Shown here: piece after piece, positions 9,717 to 21,544 of the stretch
How the letters are laid out: each line of letters starts with the position of its first letter
Position numbering within the stretch: position 1 is the stretch's first letter
DNA from: Macquaria australasica
Lineage: Eukaryota > Chordata > Actinopteri > Centrarchiformes > Percichthyidae
DNA: 64,000 bases
Assembly (NCBI GenBank): GCA_005408345.1
Contig: SEMN01000538.1
Coordinates: 62,001 to 126,000 of the forward strand
Direction: 5' to 3'
The notes under the pieces: model-generated
What the model was told of the DNA's origin: nothing
The model's input: the letters and a program-made list of their open reading frames with translations, nothing else
The model's database searches: none
Translations under genes and position numbers: made by a program

Positions 9717-11759
9717 ATATGCTATACAAATTAATTTACCTTGCCTTTGTATAACTGAGCAAGAGAATCAGTAAATCAAAATGAATATGTTGCCTTCTTA
9801 TTGACTTTTATTGTGCACATATGGGATTGAAACTATGATTTCAGTGAGATGTTACCAGTGCTTTGGCCCCAGTCTTTAATATAAATTACAATAATTTCTG
9901 CAATCCACCAAATACCACTGTGATTTTAAATTTTCAAATATTTTTATTTTATTTTATATGAACAGGAAGAAATCCCCTAAGCTTTAGAAGTATCCTTGTA
10001 CATTTTACTCATTCCCACACTTTCCAAATAGAGTTTTTCAATATGGAAGTTCATACAAATTCATTAACCATTTTTCCAGGCCAATGGTATCTTCTCTGGA
10101 AGCTGTTACGCCCACATACTGTATACGAGTACACTTAACAATTTCAAAATATAAGCTTATGTCTTAATCCTCTATAACATATATAGTGGTAATGATAAAT
10201 AACAATAACAAATCATATAATGCACATATGAAAACCTACCTCAAACTAACCATTTTATTTATGGAAATAGCTGGGAGTGGTACTTGTTGCTGAACTTTCA
10301 ATTTATTAGGCTGTGTTATGGTTATCTATGAGTCCCTAAACAATTCATTTTTTCCTGCAGTCCTGCAATTTTCTGACATGACCTCATTTCACTGCAAATT
10401 AAAACATAATTAAATAGCAAATTGCACTGCAATTTTGTCAGGAAAGCAGACATTTTGTTTGCAATATTTACAAAAGATTTTGGTTTGACTGCAAACGAAT
10501 ATGGATCTCTGTCACATTTTTCCCAATTTTTAATTCAGAATTGTTGAATTCCAGTGAATTATCTTAAAAATTAAGAGGTTCTTGTGAACCTAATTAGTAC
10601 TACCAAATTAGTCCATCAGTTTTCTAGGTATGTACTGTATAATCTAAGGGACTTAAATGAAGTAAGCGTCACTTGCTAATTGTGCCTCATGTATTCTTTT
10701 CAGGTTCACTAAAATAATTACGTAGTCCATTCATGAAACCTTCTTATGAAATACCAGTTACATATAACTTCACGGAACTGATTGGTGAAGATTTTGTCCC
10801 AATAATTACCAAACAATAAATGGCTATCATAATGTCATTGTGTTTCTTAGTGTAGATGGCAGAACTGTTCCACTGCAATGACCAAGCAGCGGAATTGCTG
10901 CACAAACTCTGCTCTAAACAAGATGAAAGCTGTATGGTGACAGAACATATACCATTAGCTAAGACAGTCAAAGACATTTAATGTATTACTATAGAAACTT
11001 CAATTTGATTTCTTTAGGCTAATGTGGTTCTCTAACCGTTTGAATGCCTTCTTTAAAGGTTGGTTTATTCAGTGGTTTCAATGTCAGTGCCATGTGTGAG
11101 ACAGATGTCTGCCATGCCACATTTTGTGCTGTATTATTGTCTTTACATAACCCATCAATTTGTGGTGGGCCTGCATGCATAATTGAAGCAGGTAATCATA
11201 CTTTCCTGAGTAAAGATGTTATAGAAATACAATATTTATTCAGAGTAAACATGAAAACTTACATGTTCCTCCTCCTCTCCATATTTTATTAAGCAGGAGA
11301 GACCGCATCAGTGCTTCGCTGACAGTACAAGATGATATACTGTAAGCAACATCATAGCAATTAAAATTCAAAATAGTTAGAAACATTTCTGGACAGTAAA
11401 GCAAGTCTTCTCTATTTCAGTGTTAGCTAAAAATGCCTAGCTACAGTGGCAAGCAAACCATATAATATCAAGAATGGAGAACTACAAAGCTACAGTTTAC
11501 AGCTTGATAATGTGATGTATCAGAAAACTAGCAAATGCAGCAACCCTTGCAATAATGAGACATTTTTCAATCACCTATTAGGCTACATGAAAAAACGCAA
11601 CTGCGTTGTACATGTCACACTGTGTAGCAACAGGCACTGTACTACACCAGGCCTATTTTATTCATGCTTCTGTGTCCCTGCTGTGACTCTTTCAGCATGT
11701 ATTTTTGACATTTGCAGTTTGTGTGGAGCCAAATGTAAAATATATTATAAATAATTTGC
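9717..11759. other. AT-rich, no gene recognised
   Basis: About 2 kb of AT-rich sequence. The small open frames (for example near 10744-10977, 11044-11292 and 11446-11754) lack recognisable motifs or supporting splice sites. Confidence 0.4.
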
Positions 11760-12140
11760 TAATGTGTGTGGAAAATGGTGAAACTGCTTTTCTATCTGTA
11801 CTCATATTTCTGAATGTGTCCACAATTGTGTAAATGCATACACAGATTTGTGAATGTGTACACAAATTTCTAATGAGTACTCAGGTTTGTGAATATGTAC
11901 ACACATTTCTAAATGTTTGTATGTGTATTGTATACAATTCAGAAAATATGTACTTATTAACTCAATGTAAACCTTTTATTAATGAGTGAAACGTCTAAGT
12001 ATTTTGCTTCAAGAGCTAGAAAAAAACCGCAGGAATGCCTATAATTGGCTGTCTTTTAACATGTGACTTTTGCTACACTCCTGCTGTGCCTGAGATTTGT
12101 AAATGTGTGTGGTGATCCGTCTCCACTAGAGCCAGGAAGT
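11760..12140 (+). repeat. Dispersed repeat with degenerate about 28-bp minisatellite, copy 1
   Basis: A series of diverged units of the form GATTTGTGAATGTGTACACA fills 11800-11930. It is followed by a unique part containing GGCTGTCTTTTAACATGTGA. The reverse complement of 18790-19795 contains the same units and the same unique part, so the two are copies of one repeat family in opposite orientation. Class unknown. Confidence 0.55.
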
Positions 12141-12311
12141 TTAAGTGTAGCCTGGGTATACCCAGGTCCAGACCTCTAAATATATCAACCTTTTTTGGGT
12201 CTTTGAGTATCAGGCATTGCACACCTATCAGGTCACAAGAATACAGGGCACAGTAGCAGGGTGTGCAGGTACTCAGTAGAAGTAAAGCATCTACCAACTT
12301 GTATATATGTT

Positions 12312-12745
12312 GTATCATGACAGTAACAGAACTAAGAAATCACCTGGAGACCATAAAAGCATTTCAATCAATATGCAAAACAATTATTAACACTAACCGG
12401 CACTAAAAGTAGTCTAACTAGCAACCAAACTGCAGCATCAGGTCTCTCCAAAACCCGCTGGGATCACCGAAGTCCCCTAGTAGTCTTTTCAGTATTCTTC
12501 AGCTTATGTGCTGCAGTTTGACATCTATGGGAAGTGTTGAGGGAAGTGAGTGTGTACAGGAGCTGGTATCAGCAGCAGCCCAGTTGAGTCTGGTCTCAGC
12601 AGTGAGTGCATACAGCCGTGGTAGGCCCAGAGAGGAAAACACATCAGTCAGTCACCACCGCCTGTACTGCTAAACTTTATTACAGAGTACTCAAGTCTAC
12701 TTTAACACTGTTTAATGTTTTGATCTCTGCTTTTACATGTTACCA
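12312..12745 (-). mobile_element. Deletion derivative of the DIRS-type element
   Basis: The left part (GTATCATGACAGTA through CAAAACAATTATTAACAC to CCAAACTGCAG) matches 23627-23760. The right part (GAGCTGGTATCAGCAGCA through AGTGAGTGCATACAGC to the CACTGTTTAA end) matches 25230-25425. The coding middle seen at 23850-24900 is missing, so this looks like a non-autonomous deletion product of the same family. Confidence 0.55.
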
Positions 12746-12918
12746 AACTAACAGCCAGAGTGGGTGGGAAAATGTGACAGCCCTTGTCAGTGTGTAACTT
12801 TTAAAAAAGAATCAGTAAGAAAGATTAGTCATTAATTTTTTTGCCAGCACACACTGGTACACTGCCAATCTGTGTACTCCTTAGACCATTCTCAGTTAGT
12901 GTAAAGAATGTATGCTGT

Positions 12919-13527
12919 CGGGATGGGTGATATCAGACTTTTTAAAATTTGATATGATACCGATACTTTTTGATACAATTTTAACGATATAGATATCAAT
13001 ACTGATGCAGATAATTTATTATGTGATTTTTATGTCATTTTTAGAAAGAAAAAAAGATCATCATACTTGCACGCATGACACATATCCTATAAATTTCAGG
13101 GTGTGTTGTTTTAAAATGTTTGAAAAGGTTCCTCATGTTACTGCTGTGTGGCACTTTCTTGTCACAAATAGTGCATCTTGCTGTATTTTTATCTACAGGT
13201 GAAAAGTAGAACCACACCACACTACATGTCCTTTCTGCCATTCTCTCATAAGATTGATGCAGAAGTTTTCCACTATGCGTGGCTGCGTGCTCGGTTCTCA
13301 TGTCATAGATTTCCACAGTCATGTGACACAGGCCAGATAAATATGTCTGGGCTGTTTTGGCACAAATGTTATACAAAAGTACTGAAAATGTTTGGAAGTG
13401 ATGCAGCTACCTACGTTTTGTATTTATATATTTTTATTATCTGTATTGTTTTAAAAGAATCAATACCAAATGAGTAGCTTGTGAGTGTCGAAGTATCGAT
13501 CCCGCAGTATCAATTCGCCCATCCCCA
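12919..13527 (-). mobile_element. hAT-like non-autonomous element with BED zinc finger remnant
   Basis: The ends are inverted: gggatgggtga at 12920 and tcgcccatcccc ending at 13526. A BED-type zinc finger frame lies inside on the minus strand. A clean 8-bp target duplication was not visible. The short length indicates that most of the transposase has been lost. Confidence 0.5.
13041..13376 (-). pseudogene. BED-type zinc finger of a hAT transposase (fragment)
   Basis: DNA-binding N-terminus of a ZBED/hAT transposase. The frame contains VVWFYFSPVDKNTARCTICD and NMRNLFKHFKTTHPEIY. This gives the Cys-x2-Cys ... His-x4-His pattern of a BED finger, with the usual aromatic residues before it. No DDE or RNase-H-like catalytic region follows, and the frame loses recognisable sequence after THPEIY. 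It sits between the inverted ends at 12920 and 13526. ZBED-like hAT is the likely source. Confidence 0.6.
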
Positions 13528-13539
13528 CAGAGGAGTGAC

Positions 13540-13690
13540 CAAAACAATGATGGAAGAGTGCAATGGAGCTGCAAATGATACTGTAGGGTTCCTATCTGCA
13601 CTAACAACCAGCAGAAACAGGCGTATCTACTTTTTCACAACTTTCCATCAGACAAGGGACTGCCAGGTTAGTGGCATTGCTAGTGTAGTA
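13540..13690 (+). pseudogene. THAP zinc-finger exon fragment 1
   Basis: One plus-strand frame reads CRVPICTNNQQKQAY, then FHNFPSDKGLPG, and hits TAG. A Cys-x4-Cys pair followed by an aromatic/HFPSD-type block is the start of a THAP DNA-binding domain. A TGA also lies just before it. The same exon, independently decayed, is present in reverse at 18582-18690. It is an old transposase or THAP-gene scrap. Confidence 0.5.
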
Positions 13691-13706
13691 ACCTGGAGAA
13701 CTGTAA

Positions 13707-14272
13707 TGCTTTAGGCTAGTGTCTAAGTAGGAGAAGGGAGGCTAGCCGGCCGTTGCAAACCTTCCTAGTTTCCTCCTGCCAAGGAGAAGAGTCCTTAACG
13801 AAAGTCCAGAACTCAAGTCCCAAAGTTCCAAGTAGCTCCTCTCCCCCTGATGGCAGGGAGAGCTGAGGCTCCCCGTAATCCAATTTTGTCAGCAACAGTC
13901 TGGTTCCTCTCTTCTGAAGTTGCTCCTTAAAAATTGCTGCTGATCCTTCAGGGTCCTCAAGTGCAGGCTGGAGTCCGATCAGTGGTCCCACGATGTCCTC
14001 ACGCCGTCCACACCGCTCTGAGACTCGAGCGCCTCGGACCTCTCTTTATATCCTCTATGCCGGGCTACTCCCTCTCCCCCTTACTCATGATTAAACACAA
14101 TTTTCTAAAATCATTTTTCATACACACACATGCCTTTTCAACCAGTTTACGTCATACGTGTCCTTTCACCTAGTCACTCTCTTCTTAATCATACATTCTG
14201 GCAAATTCTAGGGACCTTCCATACTTCCTCTTTTGCCAGCGCCCTTTGGCGCACATAACCAGGGTGTCAACA
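13707..14272 (-). mobile_element. Solo-LTR-like block
   Basis: The block starts TG (13707) and ends CA (14272). Read on the minus strand it has a TATA-like box (GGATATAAAGAGAGG, at about 14041-14056) followed by a GC-richer stretch, as in an LTR U3/R. I found no matching target-site duplication, so boundaries and class are tentative. Confidence 0.35.
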
Positions 14273-16969
14273 CTTCCTCTTTTCCATGTGCAATGTATCA
14301 TTATAATTACAGTTAAACTCTTAAAACTCTCTTCAACACAGTATGATCATTTTAAACATTTTAAACCATTATTTCATTATTGATTACAATTATTACATTG
14401 CGGCAATACAATCACTTATCTTTTAACTGTTAGTCTCTTGTATTCAAGTATCCTGATTTTGCTGGTTACCGGAGGCAATGTTCTGGGATCTCAATCTCAC
14501 TTGACACTAGCTATAAACTGCTAACACAAGCCAAGAAAAGAAAAGCAGTGTTTCTCATGACACAACTTCCAAGCAAACTCTTGAGCAGTTTGTTTGTGAT
14601 GGGAACGTGATCCGACCCAACTACCAGGTGTACTCCGCAAGTTCCTTGTTCTGCTCAATTGTCTGAAGGCAGCACGTCTTCTTTGCAAAGTGTGGAGCAG
14701 TATAGTATTTTCAAGACGTTTCCTCGAAGTGCATTCGGCATTCTGCTGGTATAGTTTTGCCTGGTAAATTGCCCTGACAATTGTTATGAGCAAATGCCAA
14801 CTGTACCGTTTCTCCATGTTATTGCACAGCAATGTTTCTCTCACAGAAATATGCACTAGTCCAGAACACAGGACCTTCTTCCTGTATTTACTTTCTTGCT
14901 CCCGCCCCAGACGCATCTGACTAAGCAGAGTGAACATTCACGTAGTTTGAAATTATGCATTTTAGTTTGCTTGGATTTTTCCTTTGTGTGAAAAGAAACC
15001 GAACCAAGGAGAAAACGCTCCAAGTTTACAAATTCATCAACTGATTCGGACCAGAGCAAACCAACTATCATCTGCTGAAGTGGGGAAGTTATTCTGTGCT
15101 CACCTTAAACCTGAATTTAGCATGTGTACATATACATTTTGTGTCCAACAATAAAAAGTCCTTGGGGAAATTGTCCAAAGGGTCACTCCAGTAGACATTT
15201 TTCAGTATTATGTCCCTGACTCATTCTTCCAAGAATGTTTGTCTTCTTTGTTGTCCTCACACCACAGTGATTCCAAGGTAGCTGATCCCAGGGTCACATC
15301 CTTAAACTCAAACACAACATGTTCTTTCTCTGATTCAGCTTATTAATATCCTCATCTCCTACTAGGGCATTTTCTCCCGCTAGCTCTGTTTTTGATAGCA
15401 AAAACAGATGGATGTGTGCAATCCTCATCTACTGTGTTTTACTGTTGGGAGTTAGCTAGTGTTAGCATCTAGCCTTTTTCTGTAAACAAATGTACGTTTA
15501 GGTAACACCACAGCCTGTAGGAAGCAAAGACATTATTATTAACAGGCTGTACAGATCTTTAGGTTAGTGACAGAAATGCAACAAACAGCAGCCTACATGT
15601 TATACTATATTTTAGCAAGTAACCTGCACCAGACTAATCCTCACTGACTGCCTGTTGTGATAGAATAACTTTACAGTCAGTGGACACATCAGCTGTATGA
15701 TACTGGGAAAAATAACAGTTAAATGAATTAGTTATTTAAGAATGATGGGTAAAACTTATACCAATGTATGCCTACTGCAGTGGTATTTAGGACCTGAAAC
15801 CTGCTGTTTTCAGAGGGAGTTACAGGGAGCCAAGCTGTGTTTGTCTGCTATGATCTGATCAACTTGTAGAAGCTGTACAGATTCATTAATATGCTGCAGT
15901 AAGAGCCATCTGTATCTAACTCCCAGGTAAGAATGTTGTTCTGACACAGAAGATCACAGAAAAGCTACAGTCACAATAGAGAGCCGAAGTCCTGACGTCA
16001 TGTCTGGGTGAAAATATGTACTGATTTTTGACCAGGTTGCAACATTGTCTGATATTTCATATGTTGGATATGCATATGTTGTTCAAGAGTGTTGTACAGT
16101 GTGGCATTGACTGCAGTGGACATCTGTCCATCCTGCAAAACTAGTCTGTAGCGGTTTCCTGATGTCTCCAAGAAACAATTGTGTACCTTTAAAGATGGTG
16201 TAGGAATAAGAGCAGACTCATTACATATTAAACTTCTGCCAACATCTCCACTTCACCATCAACCAAAACCCATGCAGGAAAACACAGATTCCCTCGACCT
16301 CTGACGCCTAACAATAAAACTTCTCCCCTCTCCCACACAAGATGGCTGTAACATCCTTTGTAACATCACTAAGTGGATTCACCAATGTACCAGTCACCCT
16401 TTTACATTGAGCTTATGAAACAGAGTCCACTCCCGAAATCAACTCTGTAATCAGTCCATGCCTTTTCAACCAACTGAGCTCCAGTTGATTACACAAGCCA
16501 TCGGCAGATTGTCCATCCAACCAACGCTGCTCCAAAGGCACGCACAAGCACTGACCAACGCTCCATGTTCCTTGCTTAAAAGACCCTGGTGCTTTTAGAT
16601 CTCGTGTAAATTGGCCAATTTGCAATCTTAATATGGCTGTTATAAAATACCTGATTTGGTCTCTCAGAGATCATCTTGGTCAATATTCATCTTAGTATTT
16701 AAAAGTTTCCTCTATTATTCATACAGCCTACTTTCTCCATTCGCATTATAGCTATGTGCTCACTTTTGTTGTTTTAGTTAGTTCATCTATTTATGTCTTT
16801 TGTCTTTGTTTATTGTGTTGTTGGTTTTAGCTGTAGTAAGTAGTTAGTGAAAAATGTGCATAAAGTTAACATGGATTGGTCCTATGTTTGCTTGATAACG
16901 TTTCGGTCACTAAACTTTTAGATCCGTGCTACCCTGCTCTACACTGAAACTACTATCTAATAATTGTTT

Positions 16970-17001
16970 AATAACCATAATAATTGTTTATTATGGTTAT
17001 T
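16970..17001. repeat. Perfect palindrome, 14-bp arms
   Basis: AATAACCATAATAA, then loop TTGT, then TTATTATGGTTATT. Confidence 0.8.
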
Positions 17002-17329
17002 ATTATTACTATGCAGAACTAATAATAATAATAATAATACATCATAAAACTACCTCTCATAGCTTGCTACTGAGAAGCCAGTTTTTCAGGGTACACCTCT
17101 CTAAAACTAATGCAGTCTAATACAACTGTCCTGCAATAACCTTCACACACAAGGCTATAATGTTCAGTTGAAACAGTTTTACAGAGATGTGTGAACTTTA
17201 TGGTGATTTTGGAGGATGTTGTTTGTGGTGCTGTTGAACTGTATTGCATTATACAGAGAGGTGTTTCTGGTATTTAGCCTACCCTCATTGATGTAATGAT
17301 GATGCTTGTTATGGACACCTGAATTGGCT

Positions 17330-17415
17330 GAGCTTAAAATCAGACGATCACCTTACGTAAAGCAACTTAGATTGCCTCTGTGTATGAAAGGTGCTATACA
17401 AATCAAGTTGCTGTG
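17330..17415 (+). repeat. SINE/LINE 3' tail
   Basis: The string TGTGTATGAAAGGTGCTATA followed by CAAATCAAG resembles the conserved 3' tail shared by many fish SINEs and their partner LINEs. No body is recognisable upstream. Confidence 0.4.
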
Positions 17416-18581
17416 CTACAATACAATAATAATTTTAACAGTTTATTAATAAATGACTGTTTTCACCATTCTTTGGAATGCTAACACATAGACAAAAAGT
17501 CCTGCAAATGTCTTGTCAAGAGAAGTTTTGAAGCACTGATCTAAGTGTCTACATATTAAGACTGGCTCTTCTGGGGTATTTTGTGTCACAACAGCATCCT
17601 TACCTGCTGCGTTAGAGTGGTGGTTTTCACTGCAGCAGATCAAGGAATCCGTACAGCTAGACATTTTCCACAAGTTGATCAAATGACAGCAGACAAACAC
17701 AGTGTGGCTCTTTGTAGTTCACTCTGAACACAGCACAGAAAAAGCATTAGTGATCAGTTCACTGAAAGTTTCTAGTCCAAAATACATACAACTAGCAAAT
17801 CTAAAGTATCCCACTGAAGTAGGCATAAACTGGTGTAAGTTTTTTCTTTTACTGTCATTTGATTAAAAAAAAAACACAGTACTTGCGACCCATGCATGAA
17901 CATGAGGACTGTAATTTATCTGCAGTTATGCAAATGACAGTCATTTGTGAAACAGGATGCTAGTGCCATTTGTGATCTGTGTGTAAGCAGTGCTCGCAAA
18001 TTGCTTTTGTGAAATCGACACCAAGCACTGGGTTGTACCTTCAAAGGTACTACTTTGTGCCCACAATCATAAAACATTTGCTCCGATAATAGGTGCTGGA
18101 TAATACGTGAAAAATAAGGTTTTCACTTTCCCTCCAGGACTTGCATAGGGGACACTATGTGACTGAATCTCAGAGTAACGTATGGAGTGCTGTCACAAAT
18201 GGGACTAGTCCACTGACTGTAAATATATAGCCTACTGTCACAACATGCAGTAAAAATTTAGCTGAGTATACAGCCTGCAGTTTGTTCTTGCATCGCTGTC
18301 ACTGACCTGTACAGCCAGTTTGTTTCCTGCAGACTCTAGTGTTTCATACACATTTGCTTACAGAAACAGGCTAGACAGTAATGCTAGCTAACTCCCAACA
18401 ATAAACTACAGATACGGATCCACTGTAATAATGTTAGCAACAAACACAAAATGTTATTCATGAAATCAGTTTTTACTTAATGTAGTGTTGTCTCTGGAGA
18501 AACACTGCAGCAGTGTTGCTTCATTAATGTTATGTTGTTTGTGTATTTTATTATTTTGCAATTTCTAGCTAGCTAGTGATC

Positions 18582-18690
18582 CTACCGAGCTGGCAGTCCC
18601 TCGTCAGATGGAAAGTGAAAATGTAGGTAAGCCTGTTTCTGTTTGTTGTTAGAGCACCTAGGAATAGTACAGTGACATTTGCAGCACCAA
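18582..18690 (-). pseudogene. THAP zinc-finger exon fragment 2
   Basis: The minus-strand frame reads HCTIPRCSNNKQKQAYLHF, then HFPSDEGLPAR, followed by TAG. It is homologous to the plus-strand piece at 13540-13690. The Cys-x4-Cys and HFPSDEG.PAR(W) blocks are THAP hallmarks. The stop is at or next to the position of the invariant Trp. No remaining domain is present. Confidence 0.5.
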
Positions 18691-18789
18691 TGCCCCATGC
18701 CATGATTGTTTTGAATGCTCCCGTGGCAGTGGAAGTCATTTTACACTGCGTGAAAAGCATCAGCCTGGCAGCATGTGAGCCTCAGCTTA

Positions 18790-19795
18790 GGGCAAAGAAA
18801 ACCTAAAGTTACAAAGAACTCAACACAAACATTTATAGATCTTAGGTACATCAGGAGTGTAGCAAAAGTCACATGTCAAAAGACAGCCAAATGAGAGGCG
18901 TACCTGAGGTGGAACTGAAGAATTCAAAAAACATGAAACAACTCCACCTCTTGAAGCTAAATACCTAGGGAGATATTTATTGCATTTATGTGCAGCCCTT
19001 TATCAGGTGCATTTGTCCTTATTTACTAAAGGACCGCACCAAGGTTTTGAGCCGGTAAAATGGAAGAGAAAGCAGCACCATTGTTTGGTCTCATGCAATA
19101 TGTATATTAAGTCGGTGCACGTGATTTATCACTGCAGACTGACCTCTGCAGCAGAGCAGAGACGTTGTATCTGAAATTTAACATTTGGGAAAAGCAAGTG
19201 TAAAGTTTGCGGCGCTTTTAGCTGTGACACACAGAGGATCAGAGACTATAACCACGTCCAAACAGTGAGTGACAGACAGAGAGAAACACAAATTAAAAGA
19301 TGCATTACAAAGTTTGTTTACCAGAGCTCTCCGTTCAGCATACAACACATAAGAGCAGCAACAACCTGTTATTTTTCATTATGTTCTTTACCTTTCTGTT
19401 TCCCATAGTTGCCTCTTGCAAGATTAACACACACTTTAAGTTCCAAAAGTGTCTTCTCTTCAACACAAATTCCACGTTCAACAACAAAAAATAATTTCTT
19501 TTGCACTCATTCACTCATCTATAGTCTTAGTAAATCCCCCCAAAAATGTTGCACCCCTGACAGTAATTTGCGATAAGTTTAGTAAATATACCCATTTTTG
19601 AATACACATTTTCAGATTATACACATGTATACATGTTATGCACCTTTAGAGATCTGTGTACACTTGCCAATCTGAGCATGCAATATACTTGTACATTCTG
19701 AGTGCACATTTAGAGATTATTTTGCACATTCAAAAATCTGAGTACGAATTGAATGAATTGAGACACAGTTTCACAACTCTCCACATACATTGTGA
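18790..19795 (-). repeat. Dispersed repeat with degenerate minisatellite, copy 2
   Basis: Opposite-orientation, longer copy of the 11760-12140 family. Units such as CTCAGATTTTTGAATGTGCA (reverse strand) recur between 19590 and 19790. The unique part with GGCTGTCTTTTGACATGTGA (reverse strand) is at about 18880. It ends directly before the Tc1/mariner element. Confidence 0.5.
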
Positions 19796-19962
19796 GATAC
19801 ACCGATCAGCCATAACATTATGACCACTGACAGGTGAAGTGAAGAACATTGATTATCTCATTACAATGGCACCTGTCAGTGGGTGGGATATATTAGGCAG
19901 CAAGTGAACATTTTGTCCTTGAAGTTGATGTGTTGGGCAAGCGCAACGATGTGAGCGACTTT

Positions 19963-20690
19963 GAGTTATCAAGAAGAACATTTTTGCTGACTATGAGGCA
20001 AGAATTGAGGCTCACCCTTATGAGTTTGATTCCTCATATCTAAAAACACCTTTACTCGTTAGTTATCTTTGCCGGTTGCCCCCACAGTTAAAGAAACACA
20101 TCCTACCTGGGTTTTGTTACAGAATAGATTCAGATTGGGATACAAACTGTGCTCTTTCTAAACATTGGAAACAGAAACCTTTTTAAATCTTTTTTTTTTA
20201 CATGTTCTGTAAGTAAACCTTTTTGGAATGACATCCATGTCTAGTTATCTTTAAAGACTGATAGTGTCCCAGTATTTGAGTTTTACCACATTAGATTATA
20301 TTTAGACAATCTACCAATTAATATATCTGATTTGGCTAATATAATCATAATAATGGGATGATGCCATATTCATACATCAAAGGCACTCATACACTGTTAT
20401 TGATTTTGTAAATTTTCCTGCTCTCTCTCTCCCGCTCCCCCCCCCTCCCCCTTCAACCCAACCGGTTGAGGCAGATGACCGCCCACCTAGAGCCTGGTTC
20501 TGCTCGAGGTTTCTACCTGTTAAAAGGGAGTTTTTTCTTGCCACTGTCGCATAGTGCTTGCTCATGGTGGGAACTGTTGGGTCTCTGTAAATATAAAGAG
20601 TCGGTCTAGACATGCTCTATTCGAAAAAGTGCCCTGAGATAACTTTGTTATGATATGGCGCTATATAAATAAAACTGAATTGAATTGAAA
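19963..20690 (+). mobile_element. Chimeric retroposon (L1-like segment plus L2 3' tail), copy 1
   Basis: 19963-20414 matches, in reverse, 32510-32968. It is followed without a break by an L2 3' UTR and tail (20415-20690). The same junction, ending TTTGTAAATTTTCCTGCTCT, occurs in the 32139-33480 copy. It inserted into, or accompanied a deletion within, the Tc1/mariner transposase. Confidence 0.75.
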
Positions 20691-21340
20691 TTGAAAGTGC
20701 ACGTGAGGATCAGAACTGGACCACGGAGCAATGGAAGAAGGTGGCCTGGTCTGATGAATCACGTTTTCTTTTACATCATGTGGATTGCCGGGTGCGTGTG
20801 CGTCGCTTACCTGGGGAAGACATGGCACCAGGATGCACTATGGGAAGAAGGCAAGCCGGCGGATGTGATGCTTTGGGCAATGTTCTGCTGGGAAACCTTG
20901 GGTCCTGCCATTCATGTGGATGTTACTTTGACACGTACCACCTACCTAAACATTGTTGCAGACCAAGTACACCCCTTCATGGAAACGGTATTCTCTAATG
21001 GCAGTGGCCTCTTTCAGCAGGATAATGCGCCCTGCCACACTGCAAAAACACTGCAAACAATGGTTCAGGAATGGTTTGAGGAACACGACAACGAGTTCAA
21101 GGTGTTGACTTGGCCTCCAAATTCCCCAGATCTCACTCCAATGGAGCATCTGTGGGATGTGCTGGACAAACAAATCCAATCTATGGAGGCCCCACCTCGC
21201 AACTTACAGGACTTAAAGGATCTGCTGCCTTGGTGCCAGATACCACAGCACACTTTCAGAGGTCTAGTGGAATCCATGCCTTGATGGATCAGGGCTGTTT
21301 TGGCGGCAAAAGGGGGGCCTACTCAATATTAGGCAGGTGG
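20690..21340 (+). pseudogene. Tc1/mariner transposase, C-terminal half, broken
   Basis: DDE transposase that would cut and paste the element at TA sites. The first catalytic Asp is in WSDESRF (about 20751), in a different frame from the rest, so there is a frameshift near 20790. The remaining frame gives QQDNAPCH (second Asp) and WPPNSPDLTPMEHLWDVL (catalytic Glu), then PRNLQDLKDLLPWCQIPQ and TFRGLVESMP. A TGA follows at 21282, and the frame resumes as WIRAVLAAKGGPTQY. The family normally has Arg codons there, so CpG decay is likely. The second Asp and Glu are separated by 40 residues, more than the 34 of classical Tc1. The N-terminal DNA-binding domain is absent. Confidence 0.85.
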
Positions 21341-21364
21341 TCATAATGTTATGGCTGATCGGTG

Positions 21365-21544
21365 TATATTTGGCCCCATACATTCACTTTTACTTAACTC
21401 ACACATCATCAGGCTGCTGCTCTCCCAATTGTTGGAATGTTCTGAACAAAAACAAAAACACAGAGTTTAGGTTGGCCTGAGCAAACAGGCTGTTAGCAAG
21501 CTTTGGCTTGCTAACTGAGATTGAAGAATTCATTGTTACAAGCA
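21365..21544 (-). other. ano1: Probable ano1 3' UTR start
   Basis: Sequence just downstream of the ano1 stop codon. No AATAAA or ATTAAA is visible on the minus strand before the Tc1/mariner element begins at 21364, so the polyadenylation site is unresolved. It may lie within or beyond the transposon. Confidence 0.4.

Larger units (their letters stand above)
14273..18570. other. No gene recognised; a few repeats
   Basis: About 4.3 kb without a coding region I can support. It holds a 14-bp-arm palindrome at 16970-17001, an (AAT)n run near 17022-17040 and a retroposon tail at about 17330-17415. The frames near 14521-15071 (minus) are open but show no known motif. Confidence 0.4.
19800..21364 (+). 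mobile_element. Tc1/mariner transposon, interrupted
   Basis: The termini are inverted repeats (CACCGATCAGCCATAACATT at 19800 and its complement ending at 21364), flanked by TA on both sides (19798-19799 and 21365-21366), as expected for Tc1/mariner. The N-terminal half of the transposase is missing. In its place lies a chimeric retroposon (19963-20690). The C-terminal catalytic half survives in broken form. Confidence 0.9.

Noticed and set aside
14521..15071. Two minus-strand open frames resembling a basic protein
   Set aside because: No recognisable domain, no consistent splice sites and no repeat of the pattern elsewhere.
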